Shown here piece by piece: positions 35,153 to 43,434 of a stretch of 64,000 bases of DNA. The position numbers and the translations under genes were made by a program. Position 1 is the stretch's first letter; each line of letters starts with the position of its first letter. Below the pieces are notes generated by a model. That model had not been told where the DNA came from, searched no databases, and was given only the letters and a program-made list of their open reading frames with translations. This DNA is from Gemmatimonas sp. (lineage in GTDB: Bacteria; Gemmatimonadota; Gemmatimonadetes; Gemmatimonadales; Gemmatimonadaceae), in contig NZ_JAPZSK010000009.1 in NCBI RefSeq assembly GCF_027531815.1, forward strand, positions 62,001 to 126,000, in the 5' to 3' direction.

Positions 35153-36682
35153 TTGTTTCGCCGGCCTCGGCTGGCCGGTGTGTTGCCTATCGCGCTCCGA
35201 TCTGCCGTGTTGACGTTCGGCTGCGACGGGTCGTCGAGGCATGTCAGCGAACCAATTGAAGCGAGCGCCGATGGAGTTCTCTCGATCTGCGCTCCACTCT
35301 GCTCCGGCGAAGATCCTGTATCGCCGACCGCACCCGGCTATGGCCGCGTTCAGACGCCTCCTCCTGGAAACCGAGGAGGATTCGCGTACATGGCAATGCC
35401 GGGGGCATTCGCGGAGCCGACCTTGGTGTTTGCACGTGCAACACCACCAACCTCGGCTCGTCGCCGTCCCGTTCCCCCTTCGACACCACGTTCATCGTGG
35501 AGGGTAGCAACGGCCAGATCCGACGCCTCAATTCCATGGATACGGGCCCCAACTGCGGCTTCGCTGGGTATCCTGACTGCTTCGCGTATTCGGGCTTCCA
35601 GGTGGTAGAACTGGTCCCGCATCGACGCACTCTGCAGCTCGCTCCCCCTGTTGGTGAGATCGCCGAGGGCGACAGCGTGACCTTCACCGCCTCGTCGACC
35701 GACGGCCGCCCTGTCACGGTACGCTCGTGGCTCTGGCAGGACTCGCTCGGCGTTTCCTCGTCGCCCGCCTGTTCCATCAGTTCGCCAAGGTGTACCATCG
35801 TGGCGGGCGGCAGAGGGCGCATGCACGTACGCGCGCGGGTGGGGACGAACACGTTTGTGGAGCAGGCAGCGGCGGACGTGCAGCCTGTCCCGCTGGTTCT
35901 GCATCTGGTCGTGCTTCCTGGGTGGGTGAATAGCGGCGATACCGTAGGCGTGATCGGGATGTCGGAACCGCTGGTCGTCCGGTAACTGCTCTGGCCTTCT
36001 CACCGACTCTGGGTGCTGTGCAGGGCGTCTGTGAGCCCAGCGCGTGCGCCTTTCAGGTGAACAGCAACGTGCAGTTCTCAGGGACCGCCAAGGTGAACGG
36101 CGTGCCGAAGAGCGCTACGGTATCGCTCGCGCTGCTTCCGATCTGCCTCGGCACCCCGCAGCCACCATCCGTTCGTCGTCCGCAGACGGCACAAAGCGTG
36201 TCGTGTGCGCACGTGCCGTGTGACCCGTCGGACCTTCGAGTGCGTTGCTACGTCCCCCTGACGGGTGCGGACTCTCTTCTCCTTGTCTCGATCACGCAAT
36301 ACCTTCGCCCCTACAGCGAGATCCAGAACCCAGTGGCTCGTGCAGCGTGTGAGCAGGCATTTGGCGCCTTCACTCGAGAATTCCAGGAGGGTCGAGTTTT
36401 CCGAGGAGCGTTTGATGGTCCGCTTAGCGATGGCAGTCACCATTACGCAACGACATACAGGGACACCGTACATGTTGAACCATCGCTATTACGCAGCGCA
36501 CAATATCCACTCCAAGCTCTGCACCTAGTCGTCGAATGCTGCTGAGCACGCTTCTACACGAAGGCTTTCATCTAGCGGGGCGAACGCCGCACTCATCAAG
36601 CGACCCTCACTGGCAAGATGCTGATCCGTGGGTGTACACCAAAGTCATTTATCCATCAGGATCGAGTATCTGCGTAAAGTGA
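35153..36682 (+). pseudogene. Frameshifted remnant of an exported protein with a zincin-like HEGFH motif
   Basis: A plausible start (TTG at 35153) leads into a signal/lipobox-like stretch (SAVLTFGCDGS). Sensible sequence then moves between frames: near 35390 to GIRGADLGVCTCNTTNLG and TFIVEGSNGQ; near 35970 to VTALAFSPTLGAVQGVCEPSACAF; and near 36480-36540 to LLSTLLHEGFHLAGRTPHSSSDPHW, stopping at 36682. The middle part (GEIAEGDSVTFTASSTDGRPVTVRSW) looks like a bacterial Ig/PKD-type domain, and HEGFH...G...H resembles a metzincin zinc site. At least three frameshifts imply a pseudogene or assembly errors. Confidence 0.5.
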
Positions 36683-36963
36683 TATCGAACTGCGGTGCGA
36701 TCGCGCCGGCCGAGTCGCCATGATTCCGTGTCGGCCAACCAGGATTCCACCTCAAAGTGAACGTGCGTTTTCCTGCGCCAATCGCGACAGTGAGCTCGAG
36801 CCTGGAGGGCACCTTCAGTGGCCCCCACGCTTGAGTCGTTCACTGTGGCGGCCAGTCAGTGGTCTGATTATGTGCAAGCGACCCGTTATCCTCCCAAACG
36901 GCGACACGTTAGTTCTCGTCGATGACTCTGTAGCCTACTCGATTTGACGTGAGGCCCTAACTG
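36683..36963 (+). pseudogene. Short degraded coding remnants
   Basis: Protein-like fragments occur in different plus-strand frames: LKVNVRFPAPIATVSSSLEG within about 36750-36830, and KRPVILPNGDTLVLVDDSVA up to the stop at 36947. Neither has a start or a family match. They look like pieces of one or two former genes. Confidence 0.3.
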
Positions 36964-37479
36964 ATGAAGTCTGGCACAAAGACATGGATCACTCGCTTGC
37001 TCCTGATGTCAGCCATCGGCTGCAGTGCGAATGAAAAGCAGCGCGGAGAACCGGGCGCGTCCGCTGGCGTCAGTCCAACTTCGATTGTATCCAAAGCCGA
37101 CACGGGTCCCACGGGGTCGCACAAGGCTCAGTCGATTCTGGCGGTGCTGCGAAGCTTCATCGATCTTTCCGGTGCAGATTACGACCTCAGTGTGTGCGAA
37201 GAGGCTGGAGTAGCCACTGCAGAGATTCGCGACAGCCTTCAACGTGGGCACTTCGCCATGCTGCCGCGGTTGCTGCCGTGCAGGTCCGACATTGTGCCGC
37301 GCTTCGGCAAGGTGTGGGTCACGGCATCCACCTGCGCCGCGGGGAAGTGCAACGTCTCGGGGCGGTTTTTCAGGGGCAGCGCCAATTGGCAATTTGATGC
37401 GGAGACCTACAGTCTTGGCCGCACCGGCCGGCACTCGGTTCTGCGACTCACACTTTCGGGGATGATGACCGTCGACTAA
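36964..37479 (+). CDS. Four-cysteine lipoprotein (paralogue 1)
   Basis: Protein of 171 aa with lipobox MSAIGCSA near residue 20, then a 35-residue polar spacer and a globular part. It shares with the protein at 37592 the pattern C-x27-C-x17-C-x4-C (SVCEEAG, LPCRSD, STCAAGKC), the GK-V-V strand before the third Cys and the ending TVD. Two disulfides are likely. No known family. Codon use is less GC-biased than in the flanks, suggesting recent acquisition or relaxed selection. Confidence 0.6.
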   Translation: MKSGTKTWITRLLLMSAIGCSANEKQRGEPGASAGVSPTSIVSKADTGPTGSHKAQSILAVLRSFIDLSGADYDLSVCEEAGVATAEIRDSLQRGHFAMLPRLLPCRSDIVPRFGKVWVTASTCAAGKCNVSGRFFRGSANWQFDAETYSLGRTGRHSVLRLTLSGMMTVD

Positions 37480-37591
37480 GCCCTGGACTGTGATCCTGGC
37501 TGCGTAGAACCTCCAACAGGGGCGGGCGAGTGCTTGCGTCTCGCCGTAGATCTCGTCTGGATGGCTGCATGGACGTGAGGCTTTTCTCGTA

Positions 37592-38185
37592 TTGTTGGAA
37601 CAGAGAGGGATGATGTTCCTTCCAAGTGCACTGGGTCTTGCCGGAACGCGATGGTTGCGGCGATGGCGCCGCCACTCCGCTGGGGCCTCGTCTTTCGCTG
37701 TCTTTCTCGTATTGTTCACGGCGTGCTTCTCAGCGGACCCAGCGAGTGAAGGACCGCCCGTTGGCGACAAACCTTTGCAGCTGTCGGACACCACCGCATC
37801 ACGCGATAGCGCTTCGACGCAGACAAGGGCGGAGGCGGTCGTTGCTGTCAGCCTCGAGCTCAGTGCCATAAGTCGAGGGAAGCTGGGTATCGGCGTATGT
37901 GACGGCGCAAGCCCGCTGACGGCTGCACTTGTACACAGACTACGCGATCCTTTGGGACCATTCGCTGGTCGGACACTGGTGCCGTGTACATCGGACTCCG
38001 CGGCCGCCGAAGGGAAAATCGTGGTCCGGGCGATTGATTGCACGCGTGGTCGTTGTACGGTACGCGGCGAGTATCATCAGTACAGCTCAATATGGACATT
38101 GAAAGCCGTTACGCGGACGATCGACAAGGGTGGAGGGCAATTCGTGCAGCATACGATCCTCTCAGACAGAATCACCGTCGACTGA
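37592..38185 (+). CDS. Four-cysteine lipoprotein (paralogue 2)
   Basis: Protein of 197 aa. N-terminal basic stretch, hydrophobic segment and lipobox VLFTACFS (Cys near residue 46); starts at 37613 (MMFLPS) or 37610 are equally good. The mature region aligns with the preceding lipoprotein: GVCDGAS, VPCTSD, IDCTRGRC with spacing C-x28-C-x17-C-x4-C, and terminal TVD. A tandem duplication is the simplest explanation. Unknown function, perhaps a periplasmic inhibitor or immunity-like protein, but nothing here proves that. Confidence 0.6.
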   Translation: MLEQRGMMFLPSALGLAGTRWLRRWRRHSAGASSFAVFLVLFTACFSADPASEGPPVGDKPLQLSDTTASRDSASTQTRAEAVVAVSLELSAISRGKLGIGVCDGASPLTAALVHRLRDPLGPFAGRTLVPCTSDSAAAEGKIVVRAIDCTRGRCTVRGEYHQYSSIWTLKAVTRTIDKGGGQFVQHTILSDRITVD

Positions 38186-38197
38186 TACTCCGGCGAT

Positions 38198-38329
38198 TCC
38201 CCGTGAGCGGCACGTATACGGCCGACCAGCGCGCCATTTATCAGCTGGTGCTCAACGCGCAGAAGGCGGCCGAGCGCAACAGCAAGCCGGGGATGAGCAT
38301 TCGCGCGGCGGGCGATTCAGCCGTGATGC
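38198..38329 (+). pseudogene. Rearranged duplicate of the aminopeptidase P gene
   Basis: 38198-38311 is nearly identical to 34379-34492 inside the intact M24 gene, then jumps at a GCGGCGG sequence to the end of that gene (34943-34966, GGCGATTCAGCCGTGATG). About 450 bp between the two GCGGCGG sites are missing. The fragment marks the right border of the lower-GC region, directly followed by a family A arm. Confidence 0.85.
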
Positions 38330-38544
38330 GGCGCAGCAGTTCTCCTGCACCTCCACCACCTCGGTGATCTCCGTGAGGACGCGTTTCCCCCCGACCCCGA
38401 CTCCGACCCCGACCGGAACCCACCTCGCCCCTGCAGCATCTCCGCCCACGGCCGCGTCGTGCCGCACACCAGGCACGAGGCCCGGTTCTCTCCCACCAAC
38501 GCGAACTCGCTCTCCAGCCCGCACGCGTCGCAGGCGCCCGTCAC
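38317..38544 (-). CDS. Possible small zinc-ribbon protein with repeat-derived tail
   Basis: 75 aa from a GTG at 38544. The first ~45 residues (GACDACGLESEFALVG, then ASCLVCGTTRPWAEML) contain two CxxC knuckles spaced as in a zinc ribbon. The rest, GRGGFRSGSESGSGG and an Arg-rich end, is encoded by the (CCGACC)n tract and the family A arm. Either a truncated gene whose end was replaced by repeat DNA or a remnant. The start is weak. Confidence 0.4.
   Translation of the reverse strand: MTGACDACGLESEFALVGENRASCLVCGTTRPWAEMLQGRGGFRSGSESGSGGNASSRRSPRWWRCRRTAAPHHG
38338..38415. repeat. Family A right arm plus (CCGACC)n tract
   Basis: 38338-38384 (TTCTCCTGCACCTCCACC... CTCCGTGAGG) matches the right arm of the complete palindrome at 33069-33110. 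It is followed by CCCCCGACCCCGACTCCGAC-type hexamers at 38388-38415. No left arm is seen. Confidence 0.8.
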
Positions 38545-38666
38545 ATTCGTCCACTGCCCCCGATGAGAAGTCCGCGACGAATGTTCGGCGGTGCACGGTA
38601 TCCGTTCGTCAGGATCTTCGCCGGCCGCTGACACGGGAAACCGACAGACGGAGGTGTGAACTGACG

Positions 38667-40004
38667 TCAGCGCAGCGTCACGAACTCCGGCTTGGTCTCC
38701 CGCAGGATCTCCGTCACCGCCTGTCGCTCGGCCGCCGTCAGGTCGCTCGGTTCGCGCCCCTCGAGCAGGTCGGCCATGCGCGCGTACACCGCCCTCCGCG
38801 CCATGCGCGGCAGCGCGTCGAACGCCTCGGAATAGATCAGGAAGCTGGCGGGATACCTGAACAGCCGCTGCGCGAGATCGAAATCGCGCAGCGACCGCCC
38901 CGCGCGGTCGCGCACCCCACGCCGCGCAAAGTCCTGCGCAAAGCTCGTGGTCCCGCGCAGCGGCGCCGTGAGCCGCGCTTCCTTCACGAAGAGCAGCGCC
39001 CGCGTCAGGTTGTCCACCGCGCCGCGCAGGCGCGGCGTGACCGGCGCCTGCAGGCTGTCGGTGCGCACGGCGCCAATGGCCGCCTCCACAATGGCTTCGC
39101 GCGCCGCCTCGTGCACCGCCATGATGAGATTGTGCACGACCGTCTGGTGCGTGAGCACCATGAGCGCCACCACATCGCTCTGCCCATGCAGATACGCCGT
39201 GGTGTCGAAGAGCCCGGCCAGCGACGTGCGGGCGTTGCTGTCGGCCCGCTCGAACTGCAGCCGGAACCTGGCGCGGAAGGCCGGCTTGTCGTGCACCTCG
39301 TGCCCCAGCAGCGGCGCGTACACATTGCCGGCGTGGGGGCCGGTGCCGGTCACGTAGTAACCGCCGAAGCGCTGCGCCACCGGCGTGACGTCGCTGGTGG
39401 ACCCCTCGTGCACTCCGGTGATGGGATAGCCATGCCGGTCGGCCACGCTGCTGAGGACCATGAACCCCGGCACCCCGCCCGTCGCGCTCCTGGACGAATG
39501 GCACATGAGGCAGGTGGTGGCTTCCCGCTGGAAGGCGGCCCGCGGCCGTGGCTCCTGTGGCAGCGTATAGAACACGCCGCCCTTGGCCGGGTCCACGCTG
39601 CCGATCTCGAGGAACGGGCTCTCCAGCACGTAGCCCACGTACACGTCGTCGTTGAAGTAGAGCGCGCGCGGCGACCAGGGCGCGATGCGATCGGTCTGGA
39701 GGCTGGTGCGCGAAAAGACGAGCACCTGCGACGACACCGGGATGTCGAGCGCCCTGAGCAGCGCCGGCAGGTACCCCAGCACACGGTCGTGGGTGAGGGT
39801 CACCGCCCCGGCGTCGAGGCGCGCCTGCAGCCGCGCGATGGGATCGCGGGTCACGACGGTGTCGGCGCGTGATCTCACGGCGGGCGCCGCTTGCGCGCTG
39901 AAGGCGTCAGTAGAACGACTTGCCAGCGCCACCATAGCGGCACATGCCAGAAAAACAGGCACACGAACCGTTCGCAGACGGGCGATAGACCAGCGGACAG
40001 GCAT
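38667..40004 (-). CDS. Exported single-haem cytochrome c-like protein
   Basis: Protein of 445 aa with a signal peptide (MPVRWSIARLRTVRVPVFLACAAMVALAS). A single c-haem site CLMCHSS occurs in the middle, preceded by ALYFNDDVYVGYV and followed by GVPGFMVLSSV. This arrangement resembles large periplasmic cytochrome proteins of unknown role, perhaps peroxidase- or oxidase-like. The C-terminal half is helical and lacks further haem motifs. The start at 40004 gives a clean signal; 40037 is an alternative. Confidence 0.82.
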   Translation of the reverse strand: MPVRWSIARLRTVRVPVFLACAAMVALASRSTDAFSAQAAPAVRSRADTVVTRDPIARLQARLDAGAVTLTHDRVLGYLPALLRALDIPVSSQVLVFSRTSLQTDRIAPWSPRALYFNDDVYVGYVLESPFLEIGSVDPAKGGVFYTLPQEPRPRAAFQREATTCLMCHSSRSATGGVPGFMVLSSVADRHGYPITGVHEGSTSDVTPVAQRFGGYYVTGTGPHAGNVYAPLLGHEVHDKPAFRARFRLQFERADSNARTSLAGLFDTTAYLHGQSDVVALMVLTHQTVVHNLIMAVHEAAREAIVEAAIGAVRTDSLQAPVTPRLRGAVDNLTRALLFVKEARLTAPLRGTTSFAQDFARRGVRDRAGRSLRDFDLAQRLFRYPASFLIYSEAFDALPRMARRAVYARMADLLEGREPSDLTAAERQAVTEILRETKPEFVTLR

Positions 40005-40135
40005 GACGAACAGCGGGCGTCGGAGGGGAGTCGGCATCTTGGCGTGCCGGATACGGGAGTCTACCGAATCAGCGGCACCCGCCCACGAGGCATTCCCTGA
40101 CAGCGATGCCGGAGAGCCGACCCCGCGAACCCGCC

Positions 40136-40573
40136 TTACCGACTCTCGTTCCGGCGCTTCGACGCCATGGCCCCGGCCGCGATGAGCGCGAACGGGCTCA
40201 CGGTGGCCACGAACACGCTGGCGATGAACACCGACGTCTTGGCCGGAATGGTGGCCGGCGAATCGTCGGGCTCGCCGCGCACCAGCGTGATGCCCAGCAT
40301 GACCAGCGGCTGCACCGTCAGCAGCACGGTAGCCCAGCGCCACGCGCGGTCGGTATTGAGCCAGCCGCACAGCCCCGAGCCCACCATCACGAAGAGCAGC
40401 CACAGGAACTGGACGGCCCCCTGCGGAATGCCCTGCGCCGTAAACCAGGGGGTGGCATCGATGATGGCGTAGGCGACCACGCCGAGCGCCGCCGCGAGGC
40501 CGGCGGTCTGCAGCGGCGTCAGGCTGGCGGGGGCGGACTGAGAGGCGGACATGTCGAGCTGATCGAGCTGCAT
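40136..40573 (-). CDS. Small hypothetical membrane protein
   Basis: Protein of 145 aa with four predicted TM segments: LAAALGVVAYAIID, FLWLLFVMVGSGLCG, WATVLLTVQPLVMLGI and SVFIASVFVATVSPFALIAAG. The tail KRRNESR is basic. No family recognised. It is the only gene between the cytochrome and the Dph6-like ATPase; starts at 40600, 40573 and 40552 are possible. Confidence 0.65.
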   Translation of the reverse strand: MQLDQLDMSASQSAPASLTPLQTAGLAAALGVVAYAIIDATPWFTAQGIPQGAVQFLWLLFVMVGSGLCGWLNTDRAWRWATVLLTVQPLVMLGITLVRGEPDDSPATIPAKTSVFIASVFVATVSPFALIAAGAMASKRRNESR

Positions 40574-40677
40574 GGGAATGGCGACCGTTGGACGATGCAC
40601 TGCGTCCGTGAACCATAGCGACGGGGCGCCGTACGCGCCTTCCCCGGCCCCGGCACGCGACCGAATGATCCGGCTGG

Positions 40678-41421
40678 CTACGCCCCCGCCCCGGATGCCG
40701 CGCGCCCCGCCGGCCCCGGCGGAACTTCCACCAGATCGCAGTACTGGAACCGCTCATCGCGCAGCACCCGCTCCCCGGTGGCCACGGCGATCGGATGATC
40801 GAAGATGGGGCCGCCGGTCACGCAGGTATGGAACTCCCCGCGCTCGCCGCAGGGATCGACCGTGGCGGGCAGCGCGTCGAGCAACGCGTCGTCGTAGCGG
40901 CGCCCCGCAAACGCGCCGTCCAGCTGCTGCGTGTCCACGCAGGTGAGCGTGGCCTCGTACCCGCGCTGCACGAAGTACCGGGCCAGCGCGCCGGTCTCCT
41001 CGCCCCACAGCGGATACAGGCCGCGCCAACCAAGCCGCGCCAGCATGGCCTCGCGGTACGCGCGCACATCCTCCAGGAACAGATCCCCGAACGCCAGGCA
41101 CCGCGTGTCGGGATACGCCGCCTCGAGATGCTGCACCCCGCGGGCAAACGCGGCCTCATAATCCTCGTTCGAGGCGTGCGCACCCAGCGCCACCTCGAAG
41201 AGCGGCAGCCCCAGCGACGCAGCCTGCGCGCGCAGAATCGAGCGCCGCACTCCATGAATGCTCACGCGGTCGTACACCGTGGACACGGTCGTGAGCAGCG
41301 CCCGCACCTCCACGCGCTCGTCATGCAGCAGCCGCTCCAGCATGAGCGTGCTGTCCTTGCCCCCACTCCACGACACCACCACCGGCTGCGGCAACGCGCG
41401 CGCCGTTTGCCCCGACGCCAT
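40678..41421 (-). CDS. Dph6-like PP-loop ATPase (diphthine-ammonia ligase family)
   Basis: Protein of 247 aa with the PP-loop SWSGGKDSTLMLERLL near the N-terminus, then HGVRRSILRAQAASLGLPL and LAFGDLFLEDVRAYREAML, family features of PF01902. Eukaryotic members amidate diphthine; bacteria lack diphthamide, so the target is unknown, maybe another carboxyl group. GERGEFHTCVTGGPIFD is conserved near the end. The start overlaps the stop of the MFS gene (TGATG on the minus strand), so they form an operon. Confidence 0.88.
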   Translation of the reverse strand: MASGQTARALPQPVVVSWSGGKDSTLMLERLLHDERVEVRALLTTVSTVYDRVSIHGVRRSILRAQAASLGLPLFEVALGAHASNEDYEAAFARGVQHLEAAYPDTRCLAFGDLFLEDVRAYREAMLARLGWRGLYPLWGEETGALARYFVQRGYEATLTCVDTQQLDGAFAGRRYDDALLDALPATVDPCGERGEFHTCVTGGPIFDHPIAVATGERVLRDERFQYCDLVEVPPGPAGRAASGAGA

Positions 41422-42611
41422 CACGACGCCGCTCGCACCGATGCCGCCGATGCCGCCGATGCCGCCCGGCCCGTGGCCAGGGGAATGCGCCCCGCCCCCA
41501 GCATCAGTGCGAGACACGCCGCAATGAGGGTGCACAGCGCCCACGACAGGTTGCTGGCGTGCGCGATGGCGCCCACCAGCGGCGGACCGATCATGAACCC
41601 CACGTAGCCAATGCTCGACGCCGACGCGATTCCCGCCGCACGGCTCACGCCTGGCACCCGGGTGGCGGCGTTGTACAGAATGGGCACCACGGTAGCGAGC
41701 CCCACACCCACGAGGGCGAACCCCACCATGGCCACCGTCGCATCATGCGCCAACAACGTCGCCGCCATGGCGCTCATCGACAGCACGGCACCGGCCACCA
41801 GCACCGTACGCTCGGCAACCCGCGCCCGCACCCAGTCGCCGGCAAAGCGCATGGCCGCGGTGGCCCCGGAGAACGCCACGTACGCCAGCGCGGCACGCTG
41901 CGGCAGCGCCCCCAGCTCCTGCTGCACGTACAGCACGCTCCAGTTGTACATCACCCCCTCGGCCAGCATCCCCGCCAATATCAGCAGCCCAATGGTGAGC
42001 AGCAGCCCGCGCGGCCAGGCAAAGTGCGCGCTGTCGGCATCAGCCGGTGGATGCACTTCGAGCATCCCCTGCGCCGCCACCGTCATGGACACCACCACGC
42101 CGAGCCCTACCACCAGCAGCTGGGTGGCCGGGGAAACGCCGCTGCGAAAGAAGAGCGACGCCGCCCCGGCGCCCAGCATGGCACCCACGCTGAACATGGC
42201 GTGGAAACCGCTCATCACGGCACGCTGCCCCAGCAGCTCCAGCATGGAGCCTTCGGCGTTGATGGCAATGTCGTACAGGCTCTGCCCGGCACCGTAGAGG
42301 AACATGACCACGAAGACGAGCCACGGGCTGGGCAATTGCAGCAGCAGCATCAGCGACAGCACAAAGAGCCAGCCGGCGCCCACCGACGTGGCCCGCGCCC
42401 CCACGCGCCCAATGATGCGCCCCGCCAGCAGCAGCATCGTCACCGAGCCTGCAGTCGCTGCGAGCAGCGTGAGCGCGATGCGCTGTTCGTTCAACGCATA
42501 GCGCGCGGCGAGCGACGGTACATGTGCGCCAAAGAGCCCCGCGATGACGCCGAGGTGCAGGAACTGCGCGCGCGTGGCCCAGCGGGCACGCGTCAGGCGT
42601 CGCGTGTCCAT
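41421..42611 (-). CDS. MFS transporter
   Basis: Protein of 396 aa with about twelve hydrophobic segments in two bundles. A basic N-terminus (MDTRRLTRARWATRAQ) precedes TM1. AGRIIGRVGARATSVGAG is the loop 2-3 motif, and YGAGQSLYDIAINAEGSMLEL is near TM4-5. It belongs to the general drug/sugar efflux type without a clear substrate. The C-terminal AASAASAAS tail is repetitive. It is followed by the Dph6-like gene with a one-base overlap and lies 5 bp after the GNAT-like gene. Confidence 0.88.
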   Translation of the reverse strand: MDTRRLTRARWATRAQFLHLGVIAGLFGAHVPSLAARYALNEQRIALTLLAATAGSVTMLLLAGRIIGRVGARATSVGAGWLFVLSLMLLLQLPSPWLVFVVMFLYGAGQSLYDIAINAEGSMLELLGQRAVMSGFHAMFSVGAMLGAGAASLFFRSGVSPATQLLVVGLGVVVSMTVAAQGMLEVHPPADADSAHFAWPRGLLLTIGLLILAGMLAEGVMYNWSVLYVQQELGALPQRAALAYVAFSGATAAMRFAGDWVRARVAERTVLVAGAVLSMSAMAATLLAHDATVAMVGFALVGVGLATVVPILYNAATRVPGVSRAAGIASASSIGYVGFMIGPPLVGAIAHASNLSWALCTLIAACLALMLGAGRIPLATGRAASAASAASVRAAS

Positions 42612-42616
42612 GCGCG

Positions 42617-43069
42617 CTACGGGACCGCGTCGCCGGGGCGGTACTCGCCGTGATGCGCCGACGTGATACGGCGGTAGAAGAACGTGGTACCGCGCAGTTC
42701 GCCATGCGGCATGTACGCGTAGTCGGGCACCTCGCCCACGCGCACCCATCCTTCACGCTCGTAGAGCCGGTCGGCGTCACTGCCCGTGATGGTGTCCAGC
42801 ACCAGCAGCGACTTGCCCGCTTCACGCCCCACATGCTCGGCATCGTCGGCCACGATGAGCGCCCGATCGCCGTCGGCCACATCCTCGGCCACCATGCGCC
42901 AGAACGACAGCGCATGCTCGCGGGACAGCGGCGCCATGAAGCTCACCGATGCGCCGCCATCGACGCAGTCGATGAGCACATCGGCCAGCTGTTCCACTTC
43001 GGCGGCCGAGACGATGTACAAGCGGCGCAACGACCACGTTGGCGGCGCCAGCGGCGTTTCCACGGTCAT
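42617..43069 (-). CDS. GNAT-like acetyltransferase
   Basis: Protein of 150 aa. The central part (FWRMVAEDVADGDRALIVADD) and the C-terminal YEREGWVRVGEVPDYAYMPHGEL fit the beta5-alpha4 end of GNAT proteins acetylating an amine with acetyl-CoA. The R/Q-x-x-G-x-G/A loop is not obvious (EHVGREAGKSLLVLDTI), so the assignment rests on the N- and C-terminal parts. First gene of a likely three-gene unit with the transporter and Dph6-like protein. The ATG at 43069 is chosen over the upstream GTG at 43150. Confidence 0.65.
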   Translation of the reverse strand: MTVETPLAPPTWSLRRLYIVSAAEVEQLADVLIDCVDGGASVSFMAPLSREHALSFWRMVAEDVADGDRALIVADDAEHVGREAGKSLLVLDTITGSDADRLYEREGWVRVGEVPDYAYMPHGELRGTTFFYRRITSAHHGEYRPGDAVP

Positions 43070-43240
43070 TGAACAGGGGGTGGCTGGGAACTGGGGAATC
43101 AAGATTCTAGACGTCCGCCCCCGCCTCGCCAAGCCGCCCGCCGGGTCCACGCCCCCAGCATACCTGACCCCTTCTTCCTGCCCCCCGCCCCCTTATCTCC
43201 CATCCCCCGCCCCTCTCGCTCCAGCTGACCGGTATCCGTC

Positions 43241-43381
43241 TCACCCCGGAAAGATCCCCGTACTCAGGTACCGGTCGCCGCGATCGCACCCGGTGAACAC
43301 GATCGTGGCGTTGCGCACGTCGGCGGCCACGCGCAGGGCAATCACGCACGCGCCCCCGGCAGGCACGGTAGAATTGTGAGC
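43241..43381 (-). pseudogene. 3' fragment of a cysteine synthase-like PLP enzyme gene
   Basis: The minus-strand frame reads [20 protein letters not shown], then NATIVFTGCDRGDRYLSTG and IFPG before a stop at 43241. The ending matches cysteine synthase C-termini (G-I-V-x-x-x-x-D-x-G-x-R-Y-L-S-T). Nothing upstream continues the enzyme, so ~45 residues of a ~310-residue protein remain. It is a true remnant and not a start for a small protein. Confidence 0.7.
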
Positions 43382-43434
43382 GCGCTTCGCTACCGCGCGT
43401 CCACGCTGCCTTCCCCCCCAGAACCCTGCTGCCG

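Noticed and set aside
37009-38043. 344-aa minus-strand ORF across the lipoprotein pair
   Set aside because: It covers both lipoprotein genes and the gap between them, has no domain, and the plus-strand pair is supported by paralogy and lipoboxes.
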